Shown here piece by piece: positions 38,952 to 47,698 of a stretch of 64,000 nt of DNA. The DNA is taken from NCBI GenBank assembly GCA_963768715.1, contig CAVYJC010000007.1, positions 434,001 to 498,000 of the forward strand, written 5' to 3'. Origin of the DNA: DATKEJ01 sp963768715. Its GTDB lineage: Bacteria > Bacteroidota > Rhodothermia > Rhodothermales > DATKEJ01. The stretch's first letter is position 1, and every line of letters starts with the position of its first letter. The notes under the pieces were generated by a model, which saw only the letters and a list, made by a program, of their open reading frames with translations, did no database searches and was not told the origin of the DNA. Made by a program: the position numbers and the translations under genes.

Positions 38952-40280
38952 TTACGAGCCTCCTTTTGACTCTTGTACTTGTGTGACCTCCGGGGAATTC
39001 GCGGCCTTCCTGGCACGCTCAATATCCCGAAGCTTAAGAAATAATGCGATCACCAGTATCGAAATAAACACGGTGGTCAGCCCCAATCCCCATCGCCGCG
39101 TCGAGTGTTCCTCGATCTGACTCTGGGAAAGCTCTATTGCCGCTTCGGCGCGCTCCACACCCTTCGACGTTTCTTCTCCAACCTTTGCCGGATCAAACGT
39201 GTGAACGAGGGTGCGCGCCTTTATGAGCGACTGATGCGCATCGCGCAGCATGTATTCTATATCTACGTCATCCATCCCTATCCGCGCAACTTCGGCGCGT
39301 AGCGTCGCTGCCGAATCGCGTGCGGCCAGCAACGCATGCAGGTGCTGGTAGATCGAGTCGGCAGCGGCATATCCCTCATCACCCTCAGCATGGCAATCCA
39401 TGCAGACTGAATGGTCGCTGATCCCGACCATGTCGTCGGTTGGATGTAAAATCTTGTGGTGACCGTGGCACTCGATGCAGGCGTGCAGTTCCTCATCTGC
39501 GAACGGACCGGCCATCGGACTCGCTTCGAAGAATCGCGCGTTGTTCGGATGACAGGTGCCACAAACTTCGGCAAGTGACTTCACCGACGGTGGAAGCGCA
39601 CCATGGTTGCCATGACAGTCGTTGCATGCCGGAGCGCCGAGATCCTCTTGTTCAAGTAGTGCCTTGCCGTGTACACTTTGGACATAGCCATCGTATTCGT
39701 CGGTCCGGAGACCGTAGCCGGCCATGTAATCGGCATCTCCGTGACAGTGATTGCAAGTCGCCGGAACGTTGAGGGGATGAATCGTCGCGCGCGTATCCGA
39801 CGCCGGAAGAATCGCGTGCGCCGTGTGGCAACTCACGCACGTAGCCACCTTCTTGTCTCCCTTGGCTAGAGCCTTACCGTGACCGCTCGTATGATACTGC
39901 GATTCCTGGTCGGTACGAATCGTCGGCTGGTACGTCCTCATGAAATCAAGGTCCGAATGGCAGCGCCCGCAAAAAGCAGGAATGTCTTTGATGGCGGGCA
40001 CGCCGCGGAATCCGGCTTTCTTGCTCATCGCGACTTCCGCGTCGTCGGACGTAGCATCTCCACCGTGGCACCCGACGCACGACAGGCCGGCTTTGAAATG
40101 GATGTCATACGACTGAAAGTCAGGCGGCATGTTGTCCATATCGGCATGACATGTGGCACACTCGTCTCCCGGCGGAATCTCAACAGCATCCTGCGCTGAA
40201 GCGAGTTTCGGGAGCGCCAGACCGAGCGCACAGGCACCAGCGAGGGCCGTACGAAAGAACCGATTGAAGAAGCGCATCAT
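38952..40280 (-). CDS. Membrane-anchored nonaheme cytochrome c
   Basis: 442 residues: signal peptide (cleavage near KLASAQ), nine CxxCH sites (CATCH, CVGCH, CGRCH, CVSCH, CNHCH, CNDCH, CGTCH, CIECH, CMDCH), a helical region, and one C-terminal membrane helix (GLGLTTVFISILVIALFL). Topology: hemes in the periplasm, tail in the inner membrane. Start at 40280 overlaps the cytochrome b stop (ATGATG/ATGA), indicating coupled translation. It occupies the place of cytochrome c1 or f in the Rieske/cytochrome b operon and so probably accepts electrons from the Rieske protein. Confidence 0.92.
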   Translation of the reverse strand: MMRFFNRFFRTALAGACALGLALPKLASAQDAVEIPPGDECATCHADMDNMPPDFQSYDIHFKAGLSCVGCHGGDATSDDAEVAMSKKAGFRGVPAIKDIPAFCGRCHSDLDFMRTYQPTIRTDQESQYHTSGHGKALAKGDKKVATCVSCHTAHAILPASDTRATIHPLNVPATCNHCHGDADYMAGYGLRTDEYDGYVQSVHGKALLEQEDLGAPACNDCHGNHGALPPSVKSLAEVCGTCHPNNARFFEASPMAGPFADEELHACIECHGHHKILHPTDDMVGISDHSVCMDCHAEGDEGYAAADSIYQHLHALLAARDSAATLRAEVARIGMDDVDIEYMLRDAHQSLIKARTLVHTFDPAKVGEETSKGVERAEAAIELSQSQIEEHSTRRWGLGLTTVFISILVIALFLKLRDIERARKAANSPEVTQVQESKGGS

Positions 40281-41359
40281 CCCAGGTACCCCCAGATGGT
40301 CATGACGACGACGAAAGTCACCGCAGCAATTCCGATGACAGTCATAGGGCGGGGCCCCGAGTCGGACTTCCTCTTCAATTCCCAGAATGGAATGAGCATC
40401 CACAGCAGTGCGGCCAATGCGAAAAACAACACGCCAAGCGTTTCTCCGGGAATAGACAAAATATGTGCCGGAAGCACCTTAAGGGTTTGGAACATGAACA
40501 TGTAGTACCATTCCGGCTGGATACCCTCAGGCGCAGGCGTGAAGGGATCCGCTTTCACCCCTACGCTCGACGGCCAGAAGACCGCGAGGTAGAGGATGAT
40601 GTTGATGACTACCATCCAGATGAGCAAGTCGCGCAGCACAAAGTTCGGGAAGAAGGGAATCTCCTGCCTGCTCGTGGCCGGGAGCCTCTCGTAGGAACTG
40701 GGCGCATGCATGCCCTGGCGTTGTACAAATGCCAGATGCAACGTCAGAAAGACAGTAAAGATGGCTGGAAGCAGGGCGACGTGAAATGCATAGAACCGCG
40801 TGAGCGTAGCACCGGTCACATCATGGCCGGCCCGGAGAAATTCTTTGACAGGCTCACCGATGAGAGGAATAACGCCCGCGATGTCGGTGCCGACTTTGGT
40901 CGCAAAAAAGGACAGTTCGTCCCACGGCAGCAAATATCCTGAAAATCCGAGACCAAGCGCCAGAGCAAGTAGCACGAACCCGCTCATCCACGTCAGCTCG
41001 CGCGGCTTTTTGTATGCTCGAGTGAACAGTGTGCTCAGCATATGCAACACCGCGAACAGAATCATCAGATTGGCCGACCAGTGGTGAATCGACCGGAACA
41101 GCCAGCCGAACTTGACCTTGGTCATAATGAAACGGACGCTCTCATAGCTGCTATCGGTCCCCGGCTGATAGTACATCAGGAGCAGAATGCCCGTGCAGAC
41201 CATGATGATGAAGAGCAGCAGCGTAATGCCGCCGAGATAGTAAATGAAAGTGAACCGGTGCGCCGGCACCGATTTCTTCTTGGCGAAAGCGATGAGGGGA
41301 CGCAGACCAAACCGCTCATCGAGCCAATCGAAAACCTTCGACTGCTTTTCGTCGCTCAT
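40277..41359 (-). CDS. Cytochrome b (b6 and subunit IV in one chain)
   Basis: Quinol-oxidising membrane subunit with 360 residues and about eight helices. Heme-b ligands are visible in FRSIHHWSANLMILFAVLH and FYAFHVALLPAIFTVFLTLH; the Qo-site motif PEWYYMF lies in the C-terminal half. One chain covers both cytochrome b6 and subunit IV. Overlaps the Rieske gene upstream and the nonaheme gene downstream by four bases each. Transfers electrons from (mena)quinol to the Rieske cluster and through the low-potential hemes. Confidence 0.96.
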   Translation of the reverse strand: MSDEKQSKVFDWLDERFGLRPLIAFAKKKSVPAHRFTFIYYLGGITLLLFIIMVCTGILLLMYYQPGTDSSYESVRFIMTKVKFGWLFRSIHHWSANLMILFAVLHMLSTLFTRAYKKPRELTWMSGFVLLALALGLGFSGYLLPWDELSFFATKVGTDIAGVIPLIGEPVKEFLRAGHDVTGATLTRFYAFHVALLPAIFTVFLTLHLAFVQRQGMHAPSSYERLPATSRQEIPFFPNFVLRDLLIWMVVINIILYLAVFWPSSVGVKADPFTPAPEGIQPEWYYMFMFQTLKVLPAHILSIPGETLGVLFFALAALLWMLIPFWELKRKSDSGPRPMTVIGIAAVTFVVVMTIWGYLG

Positions 41360-41805
41360 GCGCTTGGCTCACGTCTTGAAATTAATACCTCGTCTTTGAC
41401 CACACTCACGTCGTATTGCGTGAGCGGCTTGGGAGGCGGCCCCGACACGTTGCGCCCCTGCAAATCGTACTGCCCGCCGTGACACGCGCACCAGATGTGC
41501 TGGAGGTCCGGCCTGTACTGGACGATGCAATCCAAATGCGTACACGTGGCGGAGAAGGCCCTGAGATCGCCGGCATCCGTTCGGATCAATATGACAGGTG
41601 CCCGACCAAACCGGACGATCTTCCCGGTATTATTTGCAATCTCGGATGCAGGACCTGCACTTACACTTCCGACCCCGGCCTCCGCAACCTCGGGCGGTTT
41701 CAAGAACGAGAACACGGGGTAGAGCACGCTACCCAGCCAGCCGATGAGTCCGCCACCGATGAGGATGTTCAGAAATCGTCGTCGGGCTTCGCTTGGTTTA
41801 CTCAT
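41356..41805 (-). CDS. Rieske iron-sulfur protein
   Basis: 149-residue Rieske subunit with an N-terminal twin-arginine-like start (EARRRFLNILIGGGLIGWLG) serving as signal-anchor. 2Fe-2S ligands in CTHLDC and CACHGG. First gene of the cytochrome operon; its stop overlaps the cytochrome b start. Moves electrons from the quinol site to the c-type hemes. Confidence 0.97.
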   Translation of the reverse strand: MSKPSEARRRFLNILIGGGLIGWLGSVLYPVFSFLKPPEVAEAGVGSVSAGPASEIANNTGKIVRFGRAPVILIRTDAGDLRAFSATCTHLDCIVQYRPDLQHIWCACHGGQYDLQGRNVSGPPPKPLTQYDVSVVKDEVLISRREPSA

Positions 41806-42191
41806 ACGTCATTCAACAAGAATGGTGGAAGGCGACTGTTTGAAATGTTCAATATAATAGGCGATAATACTGCCTCCGATCAATTGCGGCAATCAACCGG
41901 CTGGCTTGAGCTGGCCTACTGCTTTGACCGCTTGTAATCTCCGACAATCCGGCGTTTAATCAGATCGGGGCAGATACTGCCAAACGGGTCGGGGTTTCCC
42001 CTACGCTTCGAGACGGGAAGGCCATGGAGAATGGGGACCCCGTGAGACGGTATTTATCCGCGCAGTCAGGCGGTTTTTCAGATCGCCAGTGTTCGAATAC
42101 GTTTAATAGAAATGCTGAATCTAGAATCCGTCACGAGCCTCCCGCATTCCGGGCCAGGAAGAGACGGTATTGATCTTCAGGAGGATCCTAC
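41806..42191. promoter_or_regulatory. Divergent control region of the two cytochrome transcription units
   Basis: 386 bases between the Rieske operon (minus) and the T9SS cytochrome (plus). The Rieske-proximal part is AT-rich (about 41840-41880). The 11-mer GAGACGGTATT occurs twice in direct orientation (42044-42054 and 42161-42171), a possible regulator site. A GGGGTTTCCCC hairpin lies near 41990. The plus-strand gene has a good AGGAGG before its ATG. No riboswitch fold could be matched. Confidence 0.45.
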
Positions 42192-44945
42192 ATGAAACAT
42201 CTGCTAGTCTCTGTTGCTGGCGCACTCCTGGTCGTTGGGACCTCGATCGCGATCAACTTGCAACCGGTTGCGAAGATTGAGGTTGAGGCGTTGAGCCCAG
42301 ATCAGATCGAAGAGGAGGGCTTGACTGTCCACACCACCTCAGGGCTACCGGTCGTCGGAGTCGGTGAGTTGACGTTCCTGCGCGGGGTCGACGAGGAGGG
42401 TGAGGAGGTCATGTCGTATGCCTGGACGATCAGTTCGCGGCCCGAGACCTCGACGGCCGCGCTCGACAGCTCGAATACGGAACGAACGAGTTTCCGACCT
42501 GACGTGGTTGGACAATACGTCGTTGACCTGGACCTCACGACGGCATCCGGCTCTTCGTCTGCCACGGTTACCATTACGGCCGCCATGTATGTCGGTGTCG
42601 GAAGTATTGCCGGGGCAACCCCCGACATCAACAAGGGCCAATGTGCCGCCTGCCACAGCGACAAAGAAGAAGAGTGGTCAGGAACGGGGCACTCAGACAT
42701 GTTCACCCTGGCGATCGACGGACTGAAGAGCAGCCACTATTCCAGCGATTGCATCACCTGCCACACGGTGGGCTACAATGTGGATCCGGAAGCGGTAAAC
42801 GGCGGATTCGACGACGTCGCCAAGGCGCTTGGATGGATGTTCCCGGATACGCTCGTTGACGGCAATTGGCAAGACATCGTAGACAATTACCCCGCTCTGG
42901 CGCAGGTCTCGAACATTCAGTGCGAGAATTGCCACGGACCGGGAAGCTTACACAAGGGTGACAAGCGCAAGATTGCTTACTCAATCCAGGTAGGCGTCTG
43001 CGCTCAGTGCCACGCCGAAGGTGACCATCACGCCAAGGTCGCCGAATGGATGCGTTCGGCGCACGGCGCGGGCGACACGTTCGAACGCGGCACGAGCGCT
43101 TCCTGCGCCCCCTGTCACAGTGGAGAGGGCGGCATCCATAATCTGGATCCCTCGAGCGAACTCGAGGCAACGACGGGGACTACGCCGATTACGTGTGCCG
43201 TATGCCACGACCCGCACAGTGCCGAGAACATACACCAGCTCAGGACCGTCGCAGACGTGACGCTGCTGAACGGCGAAGTCATTCGCTTCGGCGGTGAGGG
43301 TCGGCTCTGCATGAACTGTCACAAGTCGCGCGCGAACGCCGAAGAATATGTAGCAACGACCTCACCAAGTTCACACTACGGCCCGCACCACAACAACCAG
43401 ACGGACGTGCTGGCCGGAACGAACGCGATCACTTTCGGTCGTGAGCTTCCGAACTCTCTGCACCGTGAGGCGCTTCCAAACCTCTGCGTTGATTGTCATA
43501 TGCAGGATGCGGAGGGCGACCTGGCGCATATTCTCGGTGGACACACCTGGAACATGCATATCAACGATCCGGATGATCCGGATCACGTGAAGCCGGGCGA
43601 CGAGGGAAGCCATACGGAGCTCACGCATTTCGTCCAGCCATGTCAGCGTTGCCATGGCCCGATCCAGTCGTTCGACGACATCATGGCGCGTCAGGACTAC
43701 GACCAGGACGGCGAAGTGGAAAGCGCGAAAGCCGAGATTCAGGGCTTGCTCGACCGCGTCGGCATGCTCCTGCCGCCGTACGGTGATCCTGATGTCGACT
43801 TTTCTATGGAGATGAGTTTGCTGCAGCACAAGGCCGGATTTAACTGGGCAGTCGTCCACGAAGATGGAAGCCACGGCCTGCACAACTTCCGGTTCGAAAG
43901 CTCGCTGCTTCAACTCAGCGAACAAGTTCTGCTCTACGGTATCCTGAGCGAAGGCACCATCGCCGCCGTGAAAGACGTACCAAATGACCAGGGCAAGCAG
44001 GTCGAAGTGATCTGGACCCGCTTCGGCGGTGACGGACCCAGCGACAACCCGGTTCAGACCTACTACGTCTGGAGACTGTCTGAGTCCACGGTGACGGCCA
44101 AGACGAAGCCGACCTATGCCTCCCTCGAGGCCGTACCGGCTGTCAAGGTCGATGCCGGCGCCACAGTCGCTTACGAAGGTGAGATCTGGACGCAGGTAGC
44201 GAGCCAACCGGCCGCACAGATGGAGCTCTACAGCGCCATCGCGCCGACGCTCTACGACTCGACGGCAGCAGGTATGCACATGACGACATTCATGGTCTCG
44301 GGTCACACGGGCGACAGCCAGATCTACGTGAACTCGGAGCCGGCAACCGGCTACTCAATCGACAACCTGGCGCCACAAGCACCAGCGAACGTTGCGACGA
44401 CTGTCGGACGAGCATGGATCAACGTCACGTGGGACGATCCGGCCGATGAAGACTTCAACTACTTCATCGTGTACCGGTCGACCGAAGACGGCTTCGATCC
44501 AGATGCCGTCGGACCGTTCAAGCAGGTCACTTCACCCAGACTCGACGACGAAGCGATCGAGGTAGGCTCAACATACTACTACCGTATCGCTGCGGTCGAC
44601 TTTGCCGGGAACCGCAGTGACGTTTCCGACCAGTCGTCGCCCGGCGTGGTGACCGGCACCGAAACGAGCGCGGACGTTCCTGAGCGCTTCGCGCTGCATC
44701 AGAACTATCCGAACCCGTTCAACCCGACAACGACCGTTGAGTATGACGTTCCTGTCACGGGCAAAGTGACGGTGGTTCTGTTCGACGTCGTGGGTCGTCC
44801 GGTGCGCACGCTGATCAACGGTCAGATCGCAGCGGGACGACATAAGGCGACGATCGACGCAGGAAGCCTGCCGAGCGGCACGTACTTCCTGAGGATGCTG
44901 ACGAAAGACGGCGTCTTCGAGCGAACGATCACGCTGCTCAAATAG
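42192..44945 (+). CDS. Nonaheme cytochrome c with T9SS sorting domain
   Basis: 917-residue exported protein joining a multiheme cytochrome with a surface-targeting tail. Signal peptide, then a PKD-like domain (about 50-135); nine CxxCH sites from about 152 to 490 (CAACH, CITCH, CENCH, CAQCH, CAPCH, CAVCH, CMNCH, CVDCH, CQRCH), with flanking GTGHSDMF and CENCHGPGSLH resembling the c554/octaheme families; a beta region; a fibronectin type III domain (about 725-820); a type IX sorting domain (LHQNYPNPFNPTTTVEYDVP ... LPSGTYFLRM). AGGAGG precedes the ATG. It is divergent from the cytochrome b/Rieske operon and is followed by a strong terminator. Predicted to be placed on the cell surface as the final electron donor; that role is inferred. 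Confidence 0.94.
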   Translation: MKHLLVSVAGALLVVGTSIAINLQPVAKIEVEALSPDQIEEEGLTVHTTSGLPVVGVGELTFLRGVDEEGEEVMSYAWTISSRPETSTAALDSSNTERTSFRPDVVGQYVVDLDLTTASGSSSATVTITAAMYVGVGSIAGATPDINKGQCAACHSDKEEEWSGTGHSDMFTLAIDGLKSSHYSSDCITCHTVGYNVDPEAVNGGFDDVAKALGWMFPDTLVDGNWQDIVDNYPALAQVSNIQCENCHGPGSLHKGDKRKIAYSIQVGVCAQCHAEGDHHAKVAEWMRSAHGAGDTFERGTSASCAPCHSGEGGIHNLDPSSELEATTGTTPITCAVCHDPHSAENIHQLRTVADVTLLNGEVIRFGGEGRLCMNCHKSRANAEEYVATTSPSSHYGPHHNNQTDVLAGTNAITFGRELPNSLHREALPNLCVDCHMQDAEGDLAHILGGHTWNMHINDPDDPDHVKPGDEGSHTELTHFVQPCQRCHGPIQSFDDIMARQDYDQDGEVESAKAEIQGLLDRVGMLLPPYGDPDVDFSMEMSLLQHKAGFNWAVVHEDGSHGLHNFRFESSLLQLSEQVLLYGILSEGTIAAVKDVPNDQGKQVEVIWTRFGGDGPSDNPVQTYYVWRLSESTVTAKTKPTYASLEAVPAVKVDAGATVAYEGEIWTQVASQPAAQMELYSAIAPTLYDSTAAGMHMTTFMVSGHTGDSQIYVNSEPATGYSIDNLAPQAPANVATTVGRAWINVTWDDPADEDFNYFIVYRSTEDGFDPDAVGPFKQVTSPRLDDEAIEVGSTYYYRIAAVDFAGNRSDVSDQSSPGVVTGTETSADVPERFALHQNYPNPFNPTTTVEYDVPVTGKVTVVLFDVVGRPVRTLINGQIAAGRHKATIDAGSLPSGTYFLRMLTKDGVFERTITLLK

Positions 44946-44960
44946 ACGTACTCACCAGAT

Positions 44961-45007
44961 AAAGACAACGCCCGGCCCGGGTCAAACCGGCGCCGGGCGT
45001 TGTCTTT
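44961..45007 (+). terminator. Rho-independent terminator
   Basis: Perfect 16-base stem: AAAGACAACGCCCGGC (44961-44976) pairs with GCCGGGCGTTGTCTTT (44992-45007). Ends the T9SS cytochrome transcript, 16 bases after its stop. Confidence 0.9.
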
Positions 45008-45226
45008 GTCATTGGACACTGGACACTGGTTGTTTGTGGTTCCAGGTTCCAGGTTCCAGGTTCCAGGCCCGGTTCCAGGTTCGAAAGTTCGAGTTCGAAG
45101 TAAGTCTCGACCCAAGAAGACTTGCAGACTAGCCGGCTCCGGACCCCTCCGTGCTCGACAAACCATGCCTTTACCCAAACCTTGATGCTCCCACGTTGGG
45201 GCAGGGGACCACGGACCACGGACCTC
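45008..45226. repeat. Low-complexity short-word repeat
   Basis: Tandem and scattered words: GGACACT twice, GGTTCCA four times in a row (about 45038-45067), TTCGAAAGTTCGAGTTCGAA, then GGACCACGGACCACGGACC near 45207. No coding potential. The same style of filler occurs at 34921-35108 and 51960-52175. Confidence 0.7.
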
Positions 45227-45907
45227 CTAGAAGATCACCCCAACCCTGACCGGGAAAAACGCCGGATTGTCGTTGAACGAGTCGTCGGGCGTGTACACAT
45301 AGGTGAATCCCGACTCCAGAAAGACGCGATACCCGCGGTCAACAACCGTATTGACGCCGACGATGCCTGAAAAGGCGGGTGCAAGCTGGTTGTTGTTATC
45401 CTGAAGGGTCCTTGGGTGGACCATGTCCGATACAATCTCATCGGTGGTTGCCCGGTCCTGGTGGGCCAAAGTGAGGCCGAGCAGAGCGCCAACGTAGGGC
45501 TTGATCCTCGTGGAGGACACGAAATCACGTCGGACGCCTCCTCGAAGCGACACGACATAATCATTGCCTCCGCTAACAGGTCCATACGTGCCGATACAAT
45601 CACCAGATCCGTTCAAGCAGGCGGGCCCCTCTTGGGGCGCCCCACGCTGAAACCGCTCCATTCCAACGGCGCCTACGAGACCCCACGACGTCGCAATAGG
45701 ATGAATGATTCCGACCTCGACGGCCGTGCCAACCTTGTGTCCACTTCCCCAATCGCTGCTGCTCGTAAAGGCGGGGCCCACGGCCAGGTAGTATGCATTT
45801 CGCCCCTGTGCCGCTGCCGCTGAAGAGGCCAGCAGGAGGATCATCACCGAAATCGCCAGCCACAGCCAGAGGCGACCGGTGCGTACTAGAGTCTCGGTGT
45901 TGTGCAT
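45227..45907 (-). CDS. Outer-membrane beta-barrel protein
   Basis: 226 residues with signal peptide (LAISVMILLLASSAAAAQ) and an eight-strand-like barrel pattern (YYLAVGPAFTSS, WGLVGAVGMERF, YVVSLRGGVRRDF, YRVFLESGFTYVYTP, ending FPVRVGVIF with terminal Phe). Resembles the general OmpA-barrel/porin-family proteins of Bacteroidota. Transcribed alone. Function unknown. Confidence 0.78.
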   Translation of the reverse strand: MHNTETLVRTGRLWLWLAISVMILLLASSAAAAQGRNAYYLAVGPAFTSSSDWGSGHKVGTAVEVGIIHPIATSWGLVGAVGMERFQRGAPQEGPACLNGSGDCIGTYGPVSGGNDYVVSLRGGVRRDFVSSTRIKPYVGALLGLTLAHQDRATTDEIVSDMVHPRTLQDNNNQLAPAFSGIVGVNTVVDRGYRVFLESGFTYVYTPDDSFNDNPAFFPVRVGVIF

Positions 45908-46112
45908 TGCTTTCGAGTTTATGTGGCGACCTTCCGGAACGGCATGACGCCGCGGTCGGTCGGAGTGACCCCGAAACGCAGTATTAGACGATGGGATGAG
46001 GAGGTTTGTTGCCGGGCCTGCGAAAAGTGCCCCGGCGACGAAGTCTCGACATAGGACGACGCGACCTCCCCCGGCTTCCGCTCCGCTTCAGCCTGCCCCC
46101 CCAAAGGCCTTA
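45908..46112. other. Spacer before IS copies
   Basis: 205 bases upstream of the barrel gene and left of the first insertion sequence. Contains the imperfect hairpin TTGCCGGG ... CCCCGGCGA (about 46008-46040). The junction with the IS unit is at about 46113, after a run of C. No gene seen. Confidence 0.4.
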
Positions 46113-46197
46113 TGCTAAAGGGCGGTCGCCCCGTCGTGGGCTGCAAGAGTTATACTCAACTCGGTAACAGAGCAGAACCAGGACGAGGTCAACCGCC

Positions 46198-47264
46198 ATG
46201 CAACAATCTACTGTGGCTTCCTTCCGAGGCGAAGACATTTTTGTAGGAATCGACGTGCACGTGAAGAGTTGGAACGTGAGTATCGCAACCGTAGCCGGCT
46301 TGTTTAGGACGTTCACTCAAGACCCTAAACCTGAGCAATTGGTGCGTCATCTCAGGAAGAACTTTCCAGGAGGGAACTACCACTGCGCCTACGAGGCCGG
46401 CTACTGCGGCTTCTGGATCCATCAGGAGCTCACGCGACTGGGCCTCGAGGTGATGGTCGTTAATGCAGCCGACATTCCCACCAGTGATAAGGAACGCGTC
46501 AACAAGAGCAACCGGATCGATTCGCGCAAGCTGGCCAAGCGGCTACGGACATCGGATTTGATACCGATCTATGTGCCGAGCACAGGGGAGCTCGAAGATC
46601 GGACGCTGGTACGCACGCGCGCTCAGCTGGTGCGCAAACGAACCCGGGTCAAGAATCACATCAAGGCCATGCTCCGCTTCTTCGGGATCCACCTGCCGAC
46701 ATCGAGTCGATCCTGGTCCAATCAACTACTGAACTGGATCGAAGAGATCGCTACCGGCAAAGAAGAAGGACTGACCAGCGAAAGCGGCCGCCTCGCCCTC
46801 AAGATCCACCTCGACGAACTGTGCTCCCTCAATGCACAAGTCAACGAGACGATGCGAGCGATCCGGCGCTTGAGCAGCACCGATCGTTATCGGGATCGGG
46901 TCACCTACCTCGTTCGATCACAGGTATTGGCTTGCTGACGGCGATGATCATTCTGACAGAACTGGTCCATATCGAGCGCTTTTCGAGCTTGGACTCCCTG
47001 GCCAGCTTTGCGGGTCTGATCCCATCGAAGCAAAGCACCGGTGAACACGAACCCGACGGATCGCTCACACCCCGCCGAAATGCCCGCTTGCGTCATGTGT
47101 TGATCGAGAGCGCGTGGGTCGCAGCGCGAAGAGATCCCGACCAGTGTGCAACCTTCCTGCGTCTGAGTAAACGCATGACAAAAAGCCGGGCGATCACTCG
47201 CATTGCCAAAAAACAGCTCGCCCGAGTCTACTACGTGCTGCGTAAGAACCAACCACTGAACTAA
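46198..47264 (+). pseudogene. IS110-family transposase, frameshifted copy
   Basis: Same DEDD/RuvC-like transposase as the intact copy at 47699. The N-terminal RuvC-like part (FVGIDVHVKSW, YEAGYCGFW, NKSNRIDSRKLAKRL) is read to 46910; one base is missing at about 46912-46914 (CTCG where copy 2 has CTGCG), causing a stop at 46938, while the C-terminal Tnp20 part continues in the next frame (AMIILTELVHIERFSSL ... RKNQPLN) to 47264. Gln/Glu and Lys/Arg differences separate it from copy 2. Probably inactive if the deletion is real. Confidence 0.88.
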
Positions 47265-47613
47265 AAATCCCCTGAACTTACTCCTCATCGGCATTGATTC
47301 GGCGGAGTCTGCTCCAGTCCCCCTGCGGCATCATGTCCGCTATTCCAAAGGCTGCAGCCGCCAACACCGATCTGATCAAGGATATGCGGCGCCTCGCGAA
47401 GGCTGTCCGCTGATAAAAGGATGGCCGGTGAAGTATAAAAACATCAAAATGCCTATTGACCATTTACATAAAAGGGGGACCGGATCGTGGCGTCTCTCCC
47501 GTGGTCGCGCGGGTGACGGATGCAGCCAAAGCCGACGTACCCGCGCGCTCTTAAGGTGGCAGCTTGTCATTCCGAACGCGCCGCAGGCGCGGAGGAACCT
47601 CTATGGGAACTGC
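47265..47613 (+). other. IS110 3' non-coding segment (copy 1)
   Basis: About 350 bases between the transposase stop and the next IS unit, identical to that of copy 2. Too long for a simple terminator; in IS1111-type elements this end can encode the guide (bridge) RNA. Ends with a REP-like hairpin (47570-47597). The minus-strand 61-codon frame here looks incidental. Confidence 0.4.
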
Positions 47614-47698
47614 TGCTAAAGGGCGGCCGCCCCGTCGTGGGCTGCAAGAGTTATACTCAACTCGGTAACAGAGCAGAACCAGGACGAGGTCAACCGCC

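Larger units (their letters stand above)
46113..47613 (+). mobile_element. IS110-family insertion sequence, copy 1 (transposase frameshifted)
   Basis: First of two head-to-tail units of about 1.5 kb. Boundaries are set by where the two copies stop matching: TGCTAAAGG at the left, GGGAACTGCT at the right. No terminal inverted repeats, as expected for IS110/IS1111. 85 bases precede the transposase and about 350 follow it. It differs from copy 2 by four substitutions and one missing base, all in the first 820 bases. Confidence 0.85.

Noticed and set aside
41940..42190. GEMM-type (c-di-GMP or cGAMP) riboswitch before the multiheme cytochrome
   Set aside because: Such switches often precede cytochrome genes, but the conserved GGCAAACC and GGGACGCAAAGCC elements could not be found.
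47278..47463. 61-codon minus-strand gene in the IS 3' end
   Set aside because: Present in both IS copies only because the DNA is duplicated; no ribosome site or motif, and the segment is better explained as non-coding IS end.
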